This document shows positions 38,414 to 47,997 of a DNA stretch of 64,000 nucleotides, piece by piece. The position numbers and the translations under genes were made by a program. The stretch is from contig JACKNY010000001.1 in NCBI GenBank assembly GCA_024234615.1, forward strand, positions 376,501 to 440,500. The letters are read 5' to 3'. This stretch comes from Pseudomonadales bacterium. GTDB lineage: Bacteria; Pseudomonadota; Gammaproteobacteria; Pseudomonadales; IMCC2047. The stretch's first letter is position 1. The number at the start of each line of letters is the position of its first letter. Below the pieces are notes generated by a model. That model saw only the letters and a program-made list of their open reading frames with translations, was not told the origin of the DNA and did not search any database.

Positions 38414-39149
38414 ACTTTCCGCAGCCGGACTCCTTTTAGTGGCCAGCATTGTGTTGCCTGCGTGCGCTCATGATCAAAGTGCGGGAGGTATCCAAACGCC
38501 AAAAAACCAAACAGCCTTGGCGCCTTTTGATATCGTCCATACCAAAATTACCACGCAAGGAAATGTCGCTATCTTTCATATGGCAGTTTCAGGTCGCGCT
38601 GGTGAAAGCAAGCCCACGGCCACTGGACAGTTAGCTGGAAGTAATGTTTTTTCATACGTATGGCCGACATCAATGGATAGTTTTGCCGTCGGTTTCGAAA
38701 AAGCAGCCGGTATCTTGGCTTTGGCGGTGACTGCGCACCCTGATTTTGATGACACTCCGCTCTATGATGAAAATGGCGATAACAACACCGCAAACGATGG
38801 CAATCTATGGCACAGTCATTGGGTTGTGTTACAACCTAATGCGGAATGTGGTGAAGGCGCATTAGGAGTGGTCGATATCCCAGAGGGAGCCAAACCCAGA
38901 CTGCCGAAGACTTGGCCCGGATTGCCGATACTGCTTGATAGTCCTGGCTGGAATCCAACATTTAATGCTGAAACCGTCGAGGTTCGTGTGCCATTCGATG
39001 ATATTGGTGTTGTAACCAATATGAGTTTCGATGGAGTCACCGCCGGACTCAGGGTAAACCAGAGCGTACATGCGCCACTATTATGCGTGGTGAACGTGAT
39101 GGATGTTGCTTCGGGTGACTTGAGTCTGCCAGGGAAAGTGAACCGTTGA
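38406..39149 (+). CDS. Exported protein of unknown function (possible lipoprotein)
   Basis: 247 residues starting with a signal sequence (LSAAGLLLVASIVLPACAHDQ). The LPAC could be a lipobox (proline at -2 is unusual) or cleavage could follow ACA, so lipid attachment is uncertain. The mature part is beta-rich, acidic and contains YDENGDNNTANDGNLWHSHW, a calcium- or metal-like acidic tract followed by HxH, plus two late cysteines. No family recognised. It overlaps the redoxin gene by 8 bases, so it belongs to the same MarR-controlled unit; the redoxin might serve its maturation or supply, which is speculation. Confidence 0.7.
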   Translation: MFKLSAAGLLLVASIVLPACAHDQSAGGIQTPKNQTALAPFDIVHTKITTQGNVAIFHMAVSGRAGESKPTATGQLAGSNVFSYVWPTSMDSFAVGFEKAAGILALAVTAHPDFDDTPLYDENGDNNTANDGNLWHSHWVVLQPNAECGEGALGVVDIPEGAKPRLPKTWPGLPILLDSPGWNPTFNAETVEVRVPFDDIGVVTNMSFDGVTAGLRVNQSVHAPLLCVVNVMDVASGDLSLPGKVNR

Positions 39150-39236
39150 GGCCGACAGCGAATAAAACTTAGCGTTAGTCTGGTTTGTTTTCTTTAAACT
39201 GTTGGCGTGAAGTTTACTGTGTTCTAGGAACCTAAC

Positions 39237-39263
39237 GAGCCTGAGTCATGTTGACTCAGGCTC
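39237..39263. terminator. Perfect 12-bp hairpin at the end of the Rieske gene
   Basis: GAGCCTGAGTCA (39237-39248), TGT loop, TGACTCAGGCTC (39252-39263). It includes the last codons and the stop (39246-39248) of the Rieske gene. There is no T-run on either side, so it is a weak intrinsic terminator or an RNA 3'-end stabilising hairpin for the converging transcripts. Confidence 0.5.
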
Positions 39264-39581
39264 TTGATCCAGCAGAACCACCTGCCCATCCACTAGCTCA
39301 AATGGAATTGCCTTTAACTCCTGGCCCTTGCACGGCCCCGAGATACAAAACCCATCCTCGATTTGAAACTGTGCTCCGTGGGTCGAGCACAGGAGATAGA
39401 AATTATCGAAAGTCATAAAGTCATCGGGTTGCCAATCGAGGTTGATGCCGGTGTGTGGGCAGCTGTTGCGATAAACATGCACCTGGCCCTTCTTCTTTGC
39501 GACCAGCAGTTTCTCTCCTTTTACTTCGAATCCTCTGGCTTCGCGTTCGGGAATATCATCAATATGGCAGAGTATAGTCAT
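39246..39581 (-). CDS. Rieske [2Fe-2S] domain protein
   Basis: 111-residue soluble single-domain Rieske ferredoxin. Cluster ligands CPHTGINLDW (C, H) and LCSTHGAQF (C, H) are intact. It resembles the stand-alone NirD/biphenyl-ferredoxin-like proteins that carry electrons to an oxygenase or reductase, but no such enzyme is adjacent. The start overlaps the stop of the symporter gene by 4 bases, which ties it to that operon. Last gene of the unit. Confidence 0.9.
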   Translation of the reverse strand: MTILCHIDDIPEREARGFEVKGEKLLVAKKKGQVHVYRNSCPHTGINLDWQPDDFMTFDNFYLLCSTHGAQFQIEDGFCISGPCKGQELKAIPFELVDGQVVLLDQEPEST

Positions 39582-40879
39582 GAGTTAAGCGGCTCTTCTT
39601 CGCGATATTCATCAAGATCGGAAAGGTCATTAAACAAGTCGCGATTAAGCATCTTTTCGCTATTGGCGATAATTAAAGAAACCATCGAATCGCCACTAAT
39701 GTTAACGACAGTGCGCATCATATCCAGCAAGCGATCAACGCCAATAATGATGGCAATACCCTCAACGGGCAAACCGACCTGTTGTAATACCATCGCCAGC
39801 GTAATCAAGCCAACGCCTGGGACGCCAGCGGTACCAATCGAGGCAAGGGTAGCAGTAGCGATAACCATCAAATAGCCGCTCAGCCCGATATCTACATTAA
39901 AGGCCTGGGCGATAAATACTGTGGCGACCCCCTGCATAATGGCCGTGCCATCCATGTTGATAGTGGCGCCGAGCGGCAAGGTAAAAGAGGCGATAGAATT
40001 ATCGACACCGAGCCGGTGTTCGGCGACATTCAGTGTGACGGGTAACGTGGCGCTGCTGGATGACGTGCTAAAGGCAAACAGCATGGCCGGACGAATGTTG
40101 GTAAAAAAGGTGATGGGGTTGAGGCGAGCTAATAGCCATAGAATAAGTGAGTAGACACCTAAGCCATGTAGCAGCAATACCAGCACTACGGTAAAAAAGT
40201 ACCAGATCAGATCGGCGATCGCACCATAGCCTAAACCAGCAAAGAGTTTGGCAATCATGCAGAACACACCATAGGGAGCAATATGCATTAAAATTACCAC
40301 CATCTTCATAACTACTTCGTTGAGATCGTTGAAGACCTGCTGCACTTTTCGCCCCGGTTCACCGCTTCTGGATACGGCGATACCCATCAGGATTGAAAAG
40401 ACGATGATTTGTAGCATATTGCCTTCCGCCATTGCCTTAATGGGGTTGGTCGGGAAAATATTGATGAAGACTTCTTTGAGCGAAGGTGCTTCGTTGGGCA
40501 CAAAGGTAGCCTGCTCGGCCATGTTCATACCGACGCCGGGCTGAATCAGATTTGCTACCAGTAGGGCGGTACTTATGGCAATGGCAGTAGTCAGCATATA
40601 GAGCGCTAGCGTTTTGACCGCCATGGCGCCCATGCGGGTATTGTCACCCAGTTCGCTGCAGCCGCACACCAGCGAGACGAATACCAGCGGCACTACCAAC
40701 AGCTTTAAGGAGTTGAGAAAAATCGTACCGACCACATCAAGCACGCCATCAACTAAGGCCCAATGTAGCCAATGATTCACCCCCTCAGGCATCCAGGTGG
40801 CATGATTGAGACCATTTAGTGTAATGCCCAGCAGCAGGCCCAAAGCCATACCAATGAGTATACGTGCGGTTAGGTTCAT
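39578..40879 (-). CDS. Dicarboxylate/amino acid:cation symporter (DAACS/GltP-DctA family)
   Basis: 433 residues, eight membrane segments plus two re-entrant loops. Family hallmarks: the serine-rich hairpin FAFSTSSSSATLPVTL, NMDGTAIMQGVATVF, and IGTAGVPGVGLITL, with DRLLDMMRTVVNISGD supplying the substrate carboxylate-binding aspartate and arginine. Transports glutamate/aspartate or C4-dicarboxylates with H+ or Na+; which one is not decidable. It sits 10 bases after an amino-acid-type binding protein and overlaps the Rieske gene. Confidence 0.92.
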   Translation of the reverse strand: MNLTARILIGMALGLLLGITLNGLNHATWMPEGVNHWLHWALVDGVLDVVGTIFLNSLKLLVVPLVFVSLVCGCSELGDNTRMGAMAVKTLALYMLTTAIAISTALLVANLIQPGVGMNMAEQATFVPNEAPSLKEVFINIFPTNPIKAMAEGNMLQIIVFSILMGIAVSRSGEPGRKVQQVFNDLNEVVMKMVVILMHIAPYGVFCMIAKLFAGLGYGAIADLIWYFFTVVLVLLLHGLGVYSLILWLLARLNPITFFTNIRPAMLFAFSTSSSSATLPVTLNVAEHRLGVDNSIASFTLPLGATINMDGTAIMQGVATVFIAQAFNVDIGLSGYLMVIATATLASIGTAGVPGVGLITLAMVLQQVGLPVEGIAIIIGVDRLLDMMRTVVNISGDSMVSLIIANSEKMLNRDLFNDLSDLDEYREEEPLNS

Positions 40880-40889
40880 TCTAATCCCT

Positions 40890-41876
40890 TTATTCTATGG
40901 GCGGTGCGAAGTGCAGGCCGCCCTTATGATGAAGATTATTAGCGCCTCGTGGTAGTTGGTAGTCGCCAAAATGACGATCAAAAATTTCTCCGTAGTTGCC
41001 GATTTGTTGAATGACTTGAATCGGCCAGTTTGCATCTAAACCTATGGTGGAACCACTCAAGCCTGCTGCTTTTATGAGCTGGGAAGCGGGTTGAGTGCTT
41101 TTAAGTTGTGTTATGGAGGTTTGGGTAATACCTGTTTTTTCTGCATTCAACAGCCAATAAGTAATCCAGCGTACAATTTTGAACCATTCATGATCACCTT
41201 GTCGAATCAGCGGTGCTACGGGAGTGGGGGATATATCAGTGACGATGATCTGTGTTTTAATAGTGTTAGGGAAGTTCAAGCGTGCAATTGCCAATCGCGA
41301 CACCTCTCCAGGCAGCGCATCGCACTGGCTGTTTTCAAATGCTTTCACTGCGATTCCGAAGGAAGGAAAGCCAATTCTTTCTACGTTATCTGCTAGGCCT
41401 TTAATACTTTTTTCAGCATCAGGATAGAGGCAGATTTTTTTCTTGTTGAGATCGCTTAACTGATTAATGCCCGCCTCCAGGCGTGCGATAAATGCTTGTT
41501 CCTGATAGTACCAGGGAGTGACGAAGGTGAGACCAAGCGCCGTATCCGGCAGCATTGTCCATTCATTATGTCGAACCAGCAGGTCAATTTCGCCTGACTG
41601 TAATAAATTGTAACCTTGCTCGCTGGCAATGGGAGTAAGACGCACTTTCTGCGCATCATTTAAGACCGCCGCCGCAATTGCGCGGCAAAGGTCGACCTCT
41701 AACCCTTGCCAGCCTTGATCTGACTGGATGGCAAATCCAGGCAGGCTACTGTGAACGCCGCAATGAATAAAGCCTTTCTGACGCACGTCCTGTAAGGTTG
41801 AAGCGTAGAGTAACTGGCTTAGCAGCATGGCTATACAACTAGTGATCATTCCTTGTATTAATCGTGTTGTGATCAT
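40890..41876 (-). CDS. AapJ-like amino-acid periplasmic binding protein (orphan)
   Basis: 328 residues with a signal peptide (about 1-25, cleavage after LLYA). The mature protein resembles the general L-amino-acid binding proteins AapJ/BztA: SLPGFAIQSDQGWQGLEVDLCRAIAAAVL, SGEIDLLVRHNEWTM, and YYQEQAFIARL. Ligand-contact positions appear altered relative to the usual family (VRHNEW for RNTTW). No ABC permease or ATPase gene is nearby, so it may be a receptor-like or secondary-transport partner; that is inference. Overlaps DUF3047 by 4 bases upstream. Confidence 0.82.
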   Translation of the reverse strand: MITTRLIQGMITSCIAMLLSQLLYASTLQDVRQKGFIHCGVHSSLPGFAIQSDQGWQGLEVDLCRAIAAAVLNDAQKVRLTPIASEQGYNLLQSGEIDLLVRHNEWTMLPDTALGLTFVTPWYYQEQAFIARLEAGINQLSDLNKKKICLYPDAEKSIKGLADNVERIGFPSFGIAVKAFENSQCDALPGEVSRLAIARLNFPNTIKTQIIVTDISPTPVAPLIRQGDHEWFKIVRWITYWLLNAEKTGITQTSITQLKSTQPASQLIKAAGLSGSTIGLDANWPIQVIQQIGNYGEIFDRHFGDYQLPRGANNLHHKGGLHFAPPIE

Positions 41877-42640
41877 TGAGTCTTTTCAGTGTGGTTATCG
41901 GGAGCAATAAATTTAATATCGCCATAATAAGCGATTGCTTGAGATTTACTATTGTCGGTATCCGTCATGATGGCAATACCGGATAGCCTGGGTGGCTGCT
42001 TGCCAAAACTGGCGAGATAGTCAGCCACTACATTTCGTTTTATCTCAATCCATGAGCCAATACCGACATCCGCCCGGTTGACAGGAATCATCATCACACT
42101 CGCGGTATAGGGGTTTGGTATGGGTTGATTTAATTTGGCGGAGTGGGCCCAGATATAATTCAAGGCGTGAGTGTTCAGGGCTTGATTGGAAGATAGCTGC
42201 CGCCACAGCCACTTGAGTTTGCTTTCATTTGGTTCGGGGGCATTGAATATCAGATAGATTCTGGCGGCGTGATCATCGTTTTCTCGTTTGTTATCGTCAC
42301 CACCCGAGGGCCGTTGCGTGACTTTCCAGCGCCAGGAAAGTAGAGGATATTTCGAGAGATCGATATCCAGTGGTCGAATAAGGCCTGATGCGGCAGCCCT
42401 GCTGGTGGCCTTAATAACATTGATGTCTTGGTCTAAAACCAAGTGATAATTTGTATGCTCAGAGATAGTTTCAAATAGATAAGGCTGCCAATCGCTAAAT
42501 ATTTCCGCTTTGCTCCCTGAGGAAAACCGACCTACCCATAGTTCTTGCTCATCAGCAAAGATGTTTGGCACTGTAATCATGCTTAAAAGCAGTATTAAGC
42601 AAAGGGCGCCATTAAAAGGTTGGCGAGTGTGCGGTCGCAT
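41873..42640 (-). CDS. DUF3047 periplasmic protein
   Basis: 255 residues from the ATG at 42640 (MRPHTRQPFNGALC), giving a signal peptide that ends near IFADEQ; an upstream ATG at 42694 would overlap the preceding gene by 50 bases. DUF3047 features: LSWRWKV, DDHAARIYLIF, LNYIWAHS and an ending SQAIAYYGDIKF. Function unknown; members are predicted beta-sandwich, carbohydrate-binding-like proteins. 4 bases after the HAD gene and overlapping the binding-protein gene by 4 bases. Confidence 0.82.
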   Translation of the reverse strand: MRPHTRQPFNGALCLILLLSMITVPNIFADEQELWVGRFSSGSKAEIFSDWQPYLFETISEHTNYHLVLDQDINVIKATSRAAASGLIRPLDIDLSKYPLLSWRWKVTQRPSGGDDNKRENDDHAARIYLIFNAPEPNESKLKWLWRQLSSNQALNTHALNYIWAHSAKLNQPIPNPYTASVMMIPVNRADVGIGSWIEIKRNVVADYLASFGKQPPRLSGIAIMTDTDNSKSQAIAYYGDIKFIAPDNHTEKTQ

Positions 42641-42644
42641 ACTC

Positions 42645-43301
42645 TTACTCGCGCAAACTGATACAGGGCCAGCCGCGCCGTTGCGCTTCGGCAATCAGCT
42701 CTGGGTCGCCATCAACGACTATAGGGTTATCTACATGTTCAAGTAACGGCATATCGTTAATTGAATCGCTGTAACCATAGCTATTTTCAAGAGACATATT
42801 GTTGTCTTTCAGCCAAGCATTGAGCCGAGTAATTTTACCCTCGCGGTAGGAGGGAATACCCTGTAATTTTCCAGTGTATTGACCGTTTTCCATTTCGGGT
42901 TCGGTAGCGATAAAGTCATCCACGCCCAACAGTTTGCAAATTGGGGCGGTAATAAAACTATTGGTAGAGGTGATAATCAGCAAATAATCACCTTGGTTTC
43001 TGTGGCGTTCGAGCAAGGCGGTACTAAGCGGCAGAAACAGCGGCTGTATTTTTTCGCGCATGAATTCTTGATGCCATTGGTTCAGCTGGTCGATATCATT
43101 TGCCGCTAACGGCGAGAAGGCAAAATTGATATATTCATAAATATCCATTTGCCCTTGTTGATACTGTTGATAGAAGTAGTCATTTTTTTGCTGATATTCA
43201 GCTGGATCGACGACGCCTTTTTCAACCAGAAACTCTCCCCAGGCGTGATCGCTGTCGCCAGCGATGAGTGTGTTGTCCAGGTCAAAGATAGCCAACGCCA
43301 T
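42645..43301 (-). CDS. HAD-IB family phosphatase (SerB/HisN-like)
   Basis: 218 residues. HAD motif I AIFDLDNTLIAGDSDHAW, motif II threonine/serine in LLIITSTNSF, motif III GYSDSINDMPLL; the helical cap lies at about 20-90. Members next to rppH in Pseudomonas are annotated as phosphoserine-phosphatase- or histidinol-phosphatase-like; substrate unproven. First gene of the tight leftward operon HAD, DUF3047, binding protein, symporter, Rieske. About 260 bases separate it from the divergent rppH. Confidence 0.9.
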   Translation of the reverse strand: MALAIFDLDNTLIAGDSDHAWGEFLVEKGVVDPAEYQQKNDYFYQQYQQGQMDIYEYINFAFSPLAANDIDQLNQWHQEFMREKIQPLFLPLSTALLERHRNQGDYLLIITSTNSFITAPICKLLGVDDFIATEPEMENGQYTGKLQGIPSYREGKITRLNAWLKDNNMSLENSYGYSDSINDMPLLEHVDNPIVVDGDPELIAEAQRRGWPCISLRE

Positions 43302-43564
43302 TGATATTCCTCATGTTCAGGTAAAGATTGTGCTCACATTATAGCGGGTTTATGTTAGTGTTAGCGGTTGGAACCGAATATTTATCTCGCAGGAACCTCG
43401 ATTGAGGTGGCGTTCGATATAGGCTGTTAGCGTAGAGCCGATAGAGAAATCTCAGCATATTAATACTTGCATGCCCGGTCTAAACTGGCCATGTCAAATG
43501 CGACAGCGCACAAACTAAGAGGGTACATTCGGTATTTTAGCATTGCTATAAACAGGATTTTACC

Positions 43565-44059
43565 GTGATTGATTCGGACGGATTTCGTCCCAACGTTGGC
43601 ATTGTATTGGTCAACACTAGGGGACAAGTGCTTTGGGCGCGCCGTATTGGACAGAATGCATGGCAGTTTCCACAGGGTGGCATCAAACCAGATGAAGCCC
43701 CAGAGGAAGCACTATACCGCGAGTTGCAAGAGGAAGTCGGGCTAGTTGAAGCGGATGTGAAAGTGCTTGCCCGGACTCAGGGTTGGTTAAGGTATAGACT
43801 ACCTAAGCGTCTTATGCGACCTAACAGCGGCACTCTCTGTGTCGGTCAAAAACAAAAATGGTTTTTACTCCAGATGCTTTGTCAGGATGACAAAGTGAGC
43901 TTCGACCTCACCAATAGCCCAGAATTTGATCATTGGCGTTGGGTCAGCTATTGGTATCCTGTGAGTCAAGTAGTGATTTTTAAACGTGATGTCTACCGGC
44001 GTGCGCTGATGGAGTTAGCCCCCAGTGTCCTGATGGCCGGGCATAAGCAAGTAAACTAG
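43565..44059 (+). CDS. rppH: RNA pyrophosphohydrolase RppH
   Basis: Nudix enzyme that removes pyrophosphate from 5'-triphosphate mRNA and thereby starts RNase E-dependent decay. 164 residues. Nudix box [23 protein letters not shown], preceded by NAWQFPQGG as in RppH. Start is GTG at 43565 ([12 protein letters not shown]). ptsP follows after 14 bases; the pair is conserved in gammaproteobacteria. Confidence 0.95.
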   Translation: MIDSDGFRPNVGIVLVNTRGQVLWARRIGQNAWQFPQGGIKPDEAPEEALYRELQEEVGLVEADVKVLARTQGWLRYRLPKRLMRPNSGTLCVGQKQKWFLLQMLCQDDKVSFDLTNSPEFDHWRWVSYWYPVSQVVIFKRDVYRRALMELAPSVLMAGHKQVN

Positions 44060-44073
44060 GCTGAGGAGCGTCA

Positions 44074-46335
44074 ATGCTAGATACCCTGCGCAGCATCGTA
44101 CAGGAAGTTAATTCAGCGACGGATCTGCGATCCGCAATGGAGATTGTTGTCGATAGAGTGCAACAAGCTCTTGGTTCTAGCGCCTGCGCCATTTATCAGC
44201 TTTCCTCCAGCCACACCCATTTTGTGTTGCGCGCTGCGCGTGGTCTGAATCAAGAGTCTGTGGGTAAAGTACGGCTTAAAATGTCTGAAGGCCTAGTAGG
44301 ACTTGTGGGTACTCGGGCAGAGCCCTTGAATTTAGATGAAGCATCTCTACATCCTAATTACCAGTACTTCCCAGAAACGGGTGAGGAAAAATTCCATTCG
44401 TTTTTGGGCGTGCCTGTTATCCACCATAGAAATGTCCTGGGCGTGCTTATTGTGCAGGATAAGAAGGCGCATCAGTTTGACGAACAAACGGAATCTTTCT
44501 TAGTCACGTTGGCATCCCAGTTGGCTGTGGTATTAGCCCATGCCAATGCGACTGGTGCGATGCGCCTTACTCAGCAAACAGGTAAAAAACGCTATGTCAC
44601 CTTCGAAGGCGGTGCTGGCGCTCCTGGCGTGGCTGTTGGGGAGGTGGTCGTGATCTATCCATTGGCGGATTTGGATGCTGTTCCCGACAAGAGTGTCGAA
44701 AATATCGAAGAAGAGCTGGCCTTGTTAAGCAAGGCTGTACGTAACGTGAAGCGCGATATCCGTGCAGTGAGCATTAAGCTATCCTCTAATTTGGGTGTTG
44801 AAGAGCGTGCACTTTTTGATGTTTATATGAAAATTCTGGATGATAACGCGCTGGCGGGAGAGGTGGTGGTTCTGATCAAGCAGGGTCAGTGGGCACAAGG
44901 CGCTTTACGAGATGTGATCGATACGCATGTACGGGCTTTTAATTTAATGGAAGACCCTTATTTGCGTGAACGCGCCTCGGATATTCGTGATCTTGGCCGC
45001 CGAATACTTTCTTACCTGCAGGAAAAGCAGCGCGAGAAACGTGAATTTCCAGAGCATACTATTTTGATTGGCGAAGAACTAACGCCGGCTGACTTAGGAG
45101 CTGTACCAAAGGGAAAACTGGCTGGTTTGGTGACGTTGCGTGGGTCCAGAAATTCACATATTGCCATTCTAGCGCGTGCTATGGAAGTGCCAACAGTCGT
45201 GGGGATTGATATCCCCTATAAACAAATGGACGGTATCGAACTGATTGTCGATGGCTACCAGGGCAAGGTATTCCCCAATCCACCGCCACAATTACGGCAG
45301 CATTTTGATGCGGTAATTCGTGAAGAAAAAGCAATGGAGCGCGGCCTGGAAGTGCTGGCGGATCTACCGGCGGAAACTTTAGACAAACACCGCATACCCT
45401 TGCGTGTGAATACGGGTTTGCTCTCTGACGTGGCGCGCTCATTAGAACGCGGCGCGGAGGGGGTAGGGCTATATCGCACTGAAGTCCCCTTTATGATGAC
45501 GGACCGATTCCCGAGTGAGAAACAGCAGCGTGAATTTTATCGTGGCCAACTGGAAGCCTTTGCCCCGTATCCGGTGACCATGCGAACCCTCGATGTGGGC
45601 GGAGATAAGCAGCTACCCTATTTCCCTATCAAAGAGGAAAATCCTTTCCTCGGCTGGCGCGGTATTCGTATTACCTTGGATCATCCTGAGATTTTTTTAG
45701 TACAAGTCCGTGCTATGTTGGAAGCAAGTGCCGGACTGGATAATCTACGTATTATGTTACCGATGATTTCTAATGTGACGGAAGTAGAGGAAGCACTGCA
45801 TCATATACACCAGGCCTATTACGAAGTTCGTGAAGAAGGTTTTGATGTGATCATGCCATCGATTGGTGTTATGGTTGAGGTGCCTGCGGCGGTTTATCAG
45901 GCCCGCGAGCTTGCCCAACGGGTTGATTTTCTTTCCGTCGGTAGTAACGATTTGACCCAGTATTTATTAGCAGTTGACCGCAATAATAGTAATGTCGCCG
46001 ACCTTTATCATTCTTTCCACCCTGCAGTGCTAAAGGCGCTACGTTCAGTAGTGAATCACGCCCACCTCGAGAATAAGACCGTGAGCATATGCGGAGAGCT
46101 GGCCGGAGATCCTGCCGGCGCGATCTTGCTGTTAGCAATGGGCTACGATGAGCTCTCAATGAGTGCTTCCAATATTTTGCGGGTGAAGGCCGCGATTCGT
46201 TCGGTAACCATGAAACATGCGCAAGAGTTGTTGGATGAAGTGTTGCAAATAGATAGTGCCGACGTGATTCAAACTTGTTTGGATAAGGCATTATCTGAAA
46301 TCGGAATAGAGACCATCGATACCCGAATTCATTAA
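44074..46335 (+). CDS. ptsP: Phosphoenolpyruvate-protein phosphotransferase PtsP (EI-Ntr)
   Basis: First enzyme of the nitrogen phosphotransferase chain; passes phosphate from PEP to NPr. 753 residues: GAF domain (about 1-160), N-terminal phosphohistidine swivel region with the active histidine in RGSRNSHIAILARAMEVP (about 365), and PEP-binding barrel with FRTLDVGGDKQ-like TLDVGGDKQLPYF and SVGSNDLTQYLLAVDR. GAF plus EI is the signature of EI-Ntr rather than sugar EI. Coupled to rppH. Regulates potassium and nitrogen physiology in relatives. Confidence 0.96.
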   Translation: MLDTLRSIVQEVNSATDLRSAMEIVVDRVQQALGSSACAIYQLSSSHTHFVLRAARGLNQESVGKVRLKMSEGLVGLVGTRAEPLNLDEASLHPNYQYFPETGEEKFHSFLGVPVIHHRNVLGVLIVQDKKAHQFDEQTESFLVTLASQLAVVLAHANATGAMRLTQQTGKKRYVTFEGGAGAPGVAVGEVVVIYPLADLDAVPDKSVENIEEELALLSKAVRNVKRDIRAVSIKLSSNLGVEERALFDVYMKILDDNALAGEVVVLIKQGQWAQGALRDVIDTHVRAFNLMEDPYLRERASDIRDLGRRILSYLQEKQREKREFPEHTILIGEELTPADLGAVPKGKLAGLVTLRGSRNSHIAILARAMEVPTVVGIDIPYKQMDGIELIVDGYQGKVFPNPPPQLRQHFDAVIREEKAMERGLEVLADLPAETLDKHRIPLRVNTGLLSDVARSLERGAEGVGLYRTEVPFMMTDRFPSEKQQREFYRGQLEAFAPYPVTMRTLDVGGDKQLPYFPIKEENPFLGWRGIRITLDHPEIFLVQVRAMLEASAGLDNLRIMLPMISNVTEVEEALHHIHQAYYEVREEGFDVIMPSIGVMVEVPAAVYQARELAQRVDFLSVGSNDLTQYLLAVDRNNSNVADLYHSFHPAVLKALRSVVNHAHLENKTVSICGELAGDPAGAILLLAMGYDELSMSASNILRVKAAIRSVTMKHAQELLDEVLQIDSADVIQTCLDKALSEIGIETIDTRIH

Positions 46336-46358
46336 TGTAGGTCTGACGACGCGGCGCA

Positions 46359-47144
46359 ATGACAATCTTGCTAACTTATCTCGCTTTAGGCGCCGCTGCT
46401 GGCACCATCGCCGGGCTATTCGGACTCGGTGGAGGGATTATTATAGTCCCCGCCTTGGTAATTGCCTTTCAGTCGCAGGGTATCAGCGCTGAGCTGATCA
46501 TGCACATGGCGATCGCCTCTTCGCTCGCGACCATTGTGTTAACCTCGCTGTCCTCGATTTACGCGCATCACCAAAAGCAGGCCATTCGCTGGGAACTATT
46601 TACCTGGATTGCCCTGGGTATACTATTGGGATCCTGGTTGGGCGTGCAAACTGCGATTAGCCTGGATGGTGCAGTATTACAGATGATTTTTGGTGTTTTT
46701 TTACTGGTTGTGGCACTGATTATTGGTTTTAATATCGCGCCAGATAGGGGCCGTTCCATGCCGGGTAAGCCAGGCTTATCAATTGCCGGTATCGGCATTG
46801 GTTGGTTTTCTGCGCTATTGGGTATTGGCGGAGGCACGCTGAGCGTGCCCTTTTTTACTTGGTGTAATTTGCGGATGCAAAGTGCGGTGGCATTGGCGGC
46901 GGCCTGTGGCCTGCCAATCGCGCTGATGGGGACCTTAGCGAATATGTACGAAGGTTGGGGTATCTCGGTATTACCACCCTATAGCGCTGGATATATTTAT
47001 CTGCCAGCGGTGGCAGCGATTGCCATTACCAGCGTTCCCTTTGCCCGAATTGGCGCAAAACTCGCACATCGTTTGCCGGCGCGTCAGTTAAAGCAGGCTT
47101 TTGCGCTGGTGCTGGTAGCTGTTGGCATTAAATTTATTCTATAA
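46359..47144 (+). CDS. TauE/SafE family membrane protein
   Basis: 261 residues, about 8 membrane segments in two repeats. N-terminal [23 protein letters not shown] and its repeat [15 protein letters not shown] are the paired GxxxG(L/I)GGG motifs of the family. Family members export sulfite, sulfonates or related organic anions; substrate unknown. Stop lies 16 bases before the lgt start. A stand-alone anion exporter in a housekeeping cluster, as in Pseudomonas. Confidence 0.9.
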   Translation: MTILLTYLALGAAAGTIAGLFGLGGGIIIVPALVIAFQSQGISAELIMHMAIASSLATIVLTSLSSIYAHHQKQAIRWELFTWIALGILLGSWLGVQTAISLDGAVLQMIFGVFLLVVALIIGFNIAPDRGRSMPGKPGLSIAGIGIGWFSALLGIGGGTLSVPFFTWCNLRMQSAVALAAACGLPIALMGTLANMYEGWGISVLPPYSAGYIYLPAVAAIAITSVPFARIGAKLAHRLPARQLKQAFALVLVAVGIKFIL

Positions 47145-47160
47145 CGGAGAGTTGAAAGCT

Positions 47161-47955
47161 GTGTTAACTTACCCAAGCATAGATCCTGTCGCACTTTCGG
47201 TCGGGCCGTTAAAGGTGCATTGGTACGGGCTCATGTATTTAATCGGCTTCGCGGCGGCCTGGTGGTTAGCGCGCCTACGCTCAAAACAAGATGGGTCACC
47301 GCTCAATCAAGAGCAAATTTCGGACCTCATTTTTTATGGTGCACTGGGCGTGGTAATCGGTGGTCGTTTCGGTTATGTGCTGTTCTATCATTTTGATTAT
47401 TTTTTGCAAAAACCGTTGTGGCTGTTTTATATCTGGGAAGGCGGCATGTCGTTTCATGGCGGTTTACTTGGTGTGGTTGCAGCACTCTTTATTTATGGCC
47501 GGAAGTTGGGGATAAACAGTTTTGTCCTAACTGACTTTATTGCGCCGATGGTACCCATTGGACTAGGCGCTGGGCGTATCGGCAACTTTATCGGTGGTGA
47601 ACTCTGGGGGCGGGTCTCGGATGTACCTTGGGCTATGGTTTTCCCCAACGCAGGTAATCTGCCGCGCCATCCATCGCAGCTCTATCAGTTTGCACTGGAA
47701 GGTGTGGTTTTATTTGTGGTTTTGTGGTGGTTTTCCGCAAAGCCTCGGCCACGCATGCAAGTGTCCGGTTTATTTTTGATAGGCTATGGCGTTGCCCGCT
47801 TTGCCGTGGAGTTTTTCCGTCAGCCCGATTCGCATATCGGCTTCCTCGCTTTTGGCTGGCTGACCATGGGCCAGCTGTTAACGCTGCCAATGATTTTGGT
47901 TGGATTATTTTTTATACAGTTTGGTCGCAAGCACTATCCGCTGAAAGGAAAATAA
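47161..47955 (+). CDS. lgt: Prolipoprotein diacylglyceryl transferase
   Basis: Inner-membrane enzyme that transfers diacylglyceryl from phosphatidylglycerol to the lipobox cysteine. 264 residues from GTG 47161 ([12 protein letters not shown]), which matches the family start; an upstream ATG at 47122 would overlap the preceding gene. Key segments: [11 protein letters not shown], the histidine in SFHGGLLGV and the signature [18 protein letters not shown]. Seven membrane segments. GGAG lies about 11 bases upstream, a little far. Confidence 0.95.
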   Translation: MLTYPSIDPVALSVGPLKVHWYGLMYLIGFAAAWWLARLRSKQDGSPLNQEQISDLIFYGALGVVIGGRFGYVLFYHFDYFLQKPLWLFYIWEGGMSFHGGLLGVVAALFIYGRKLGINSFVLTDFIAPMVPIGLGAGRIGNFIGGELWGRVSDVPWAMVFPNAGNLPRHPSQLYQFALEGVVLFVVLWWFSAKPRPRMQVSGLFLIGYGVARFAVEFFRQPDSHIGFLAFGWLTMGQLLTLPMILVGLFFIQFGRKHYPLKGK

Positions 47956-47997
47956 ATGAACATTGTTGACGTTAACCATCTTATTTAGAAAATCACC

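Noticed and set aside
39363..39875. 170-codon plus-strand frame across the Rieske and symporter genes
   Set aside because: Antisense to two genes with intact motifs; no recognisable protein features.
45869..46291. 140-codon minus-strand frame within ptsP
   Set aside because: Antisense to the conserved EI domain; composition is arginine/proline rich as expected of a shadow frame.
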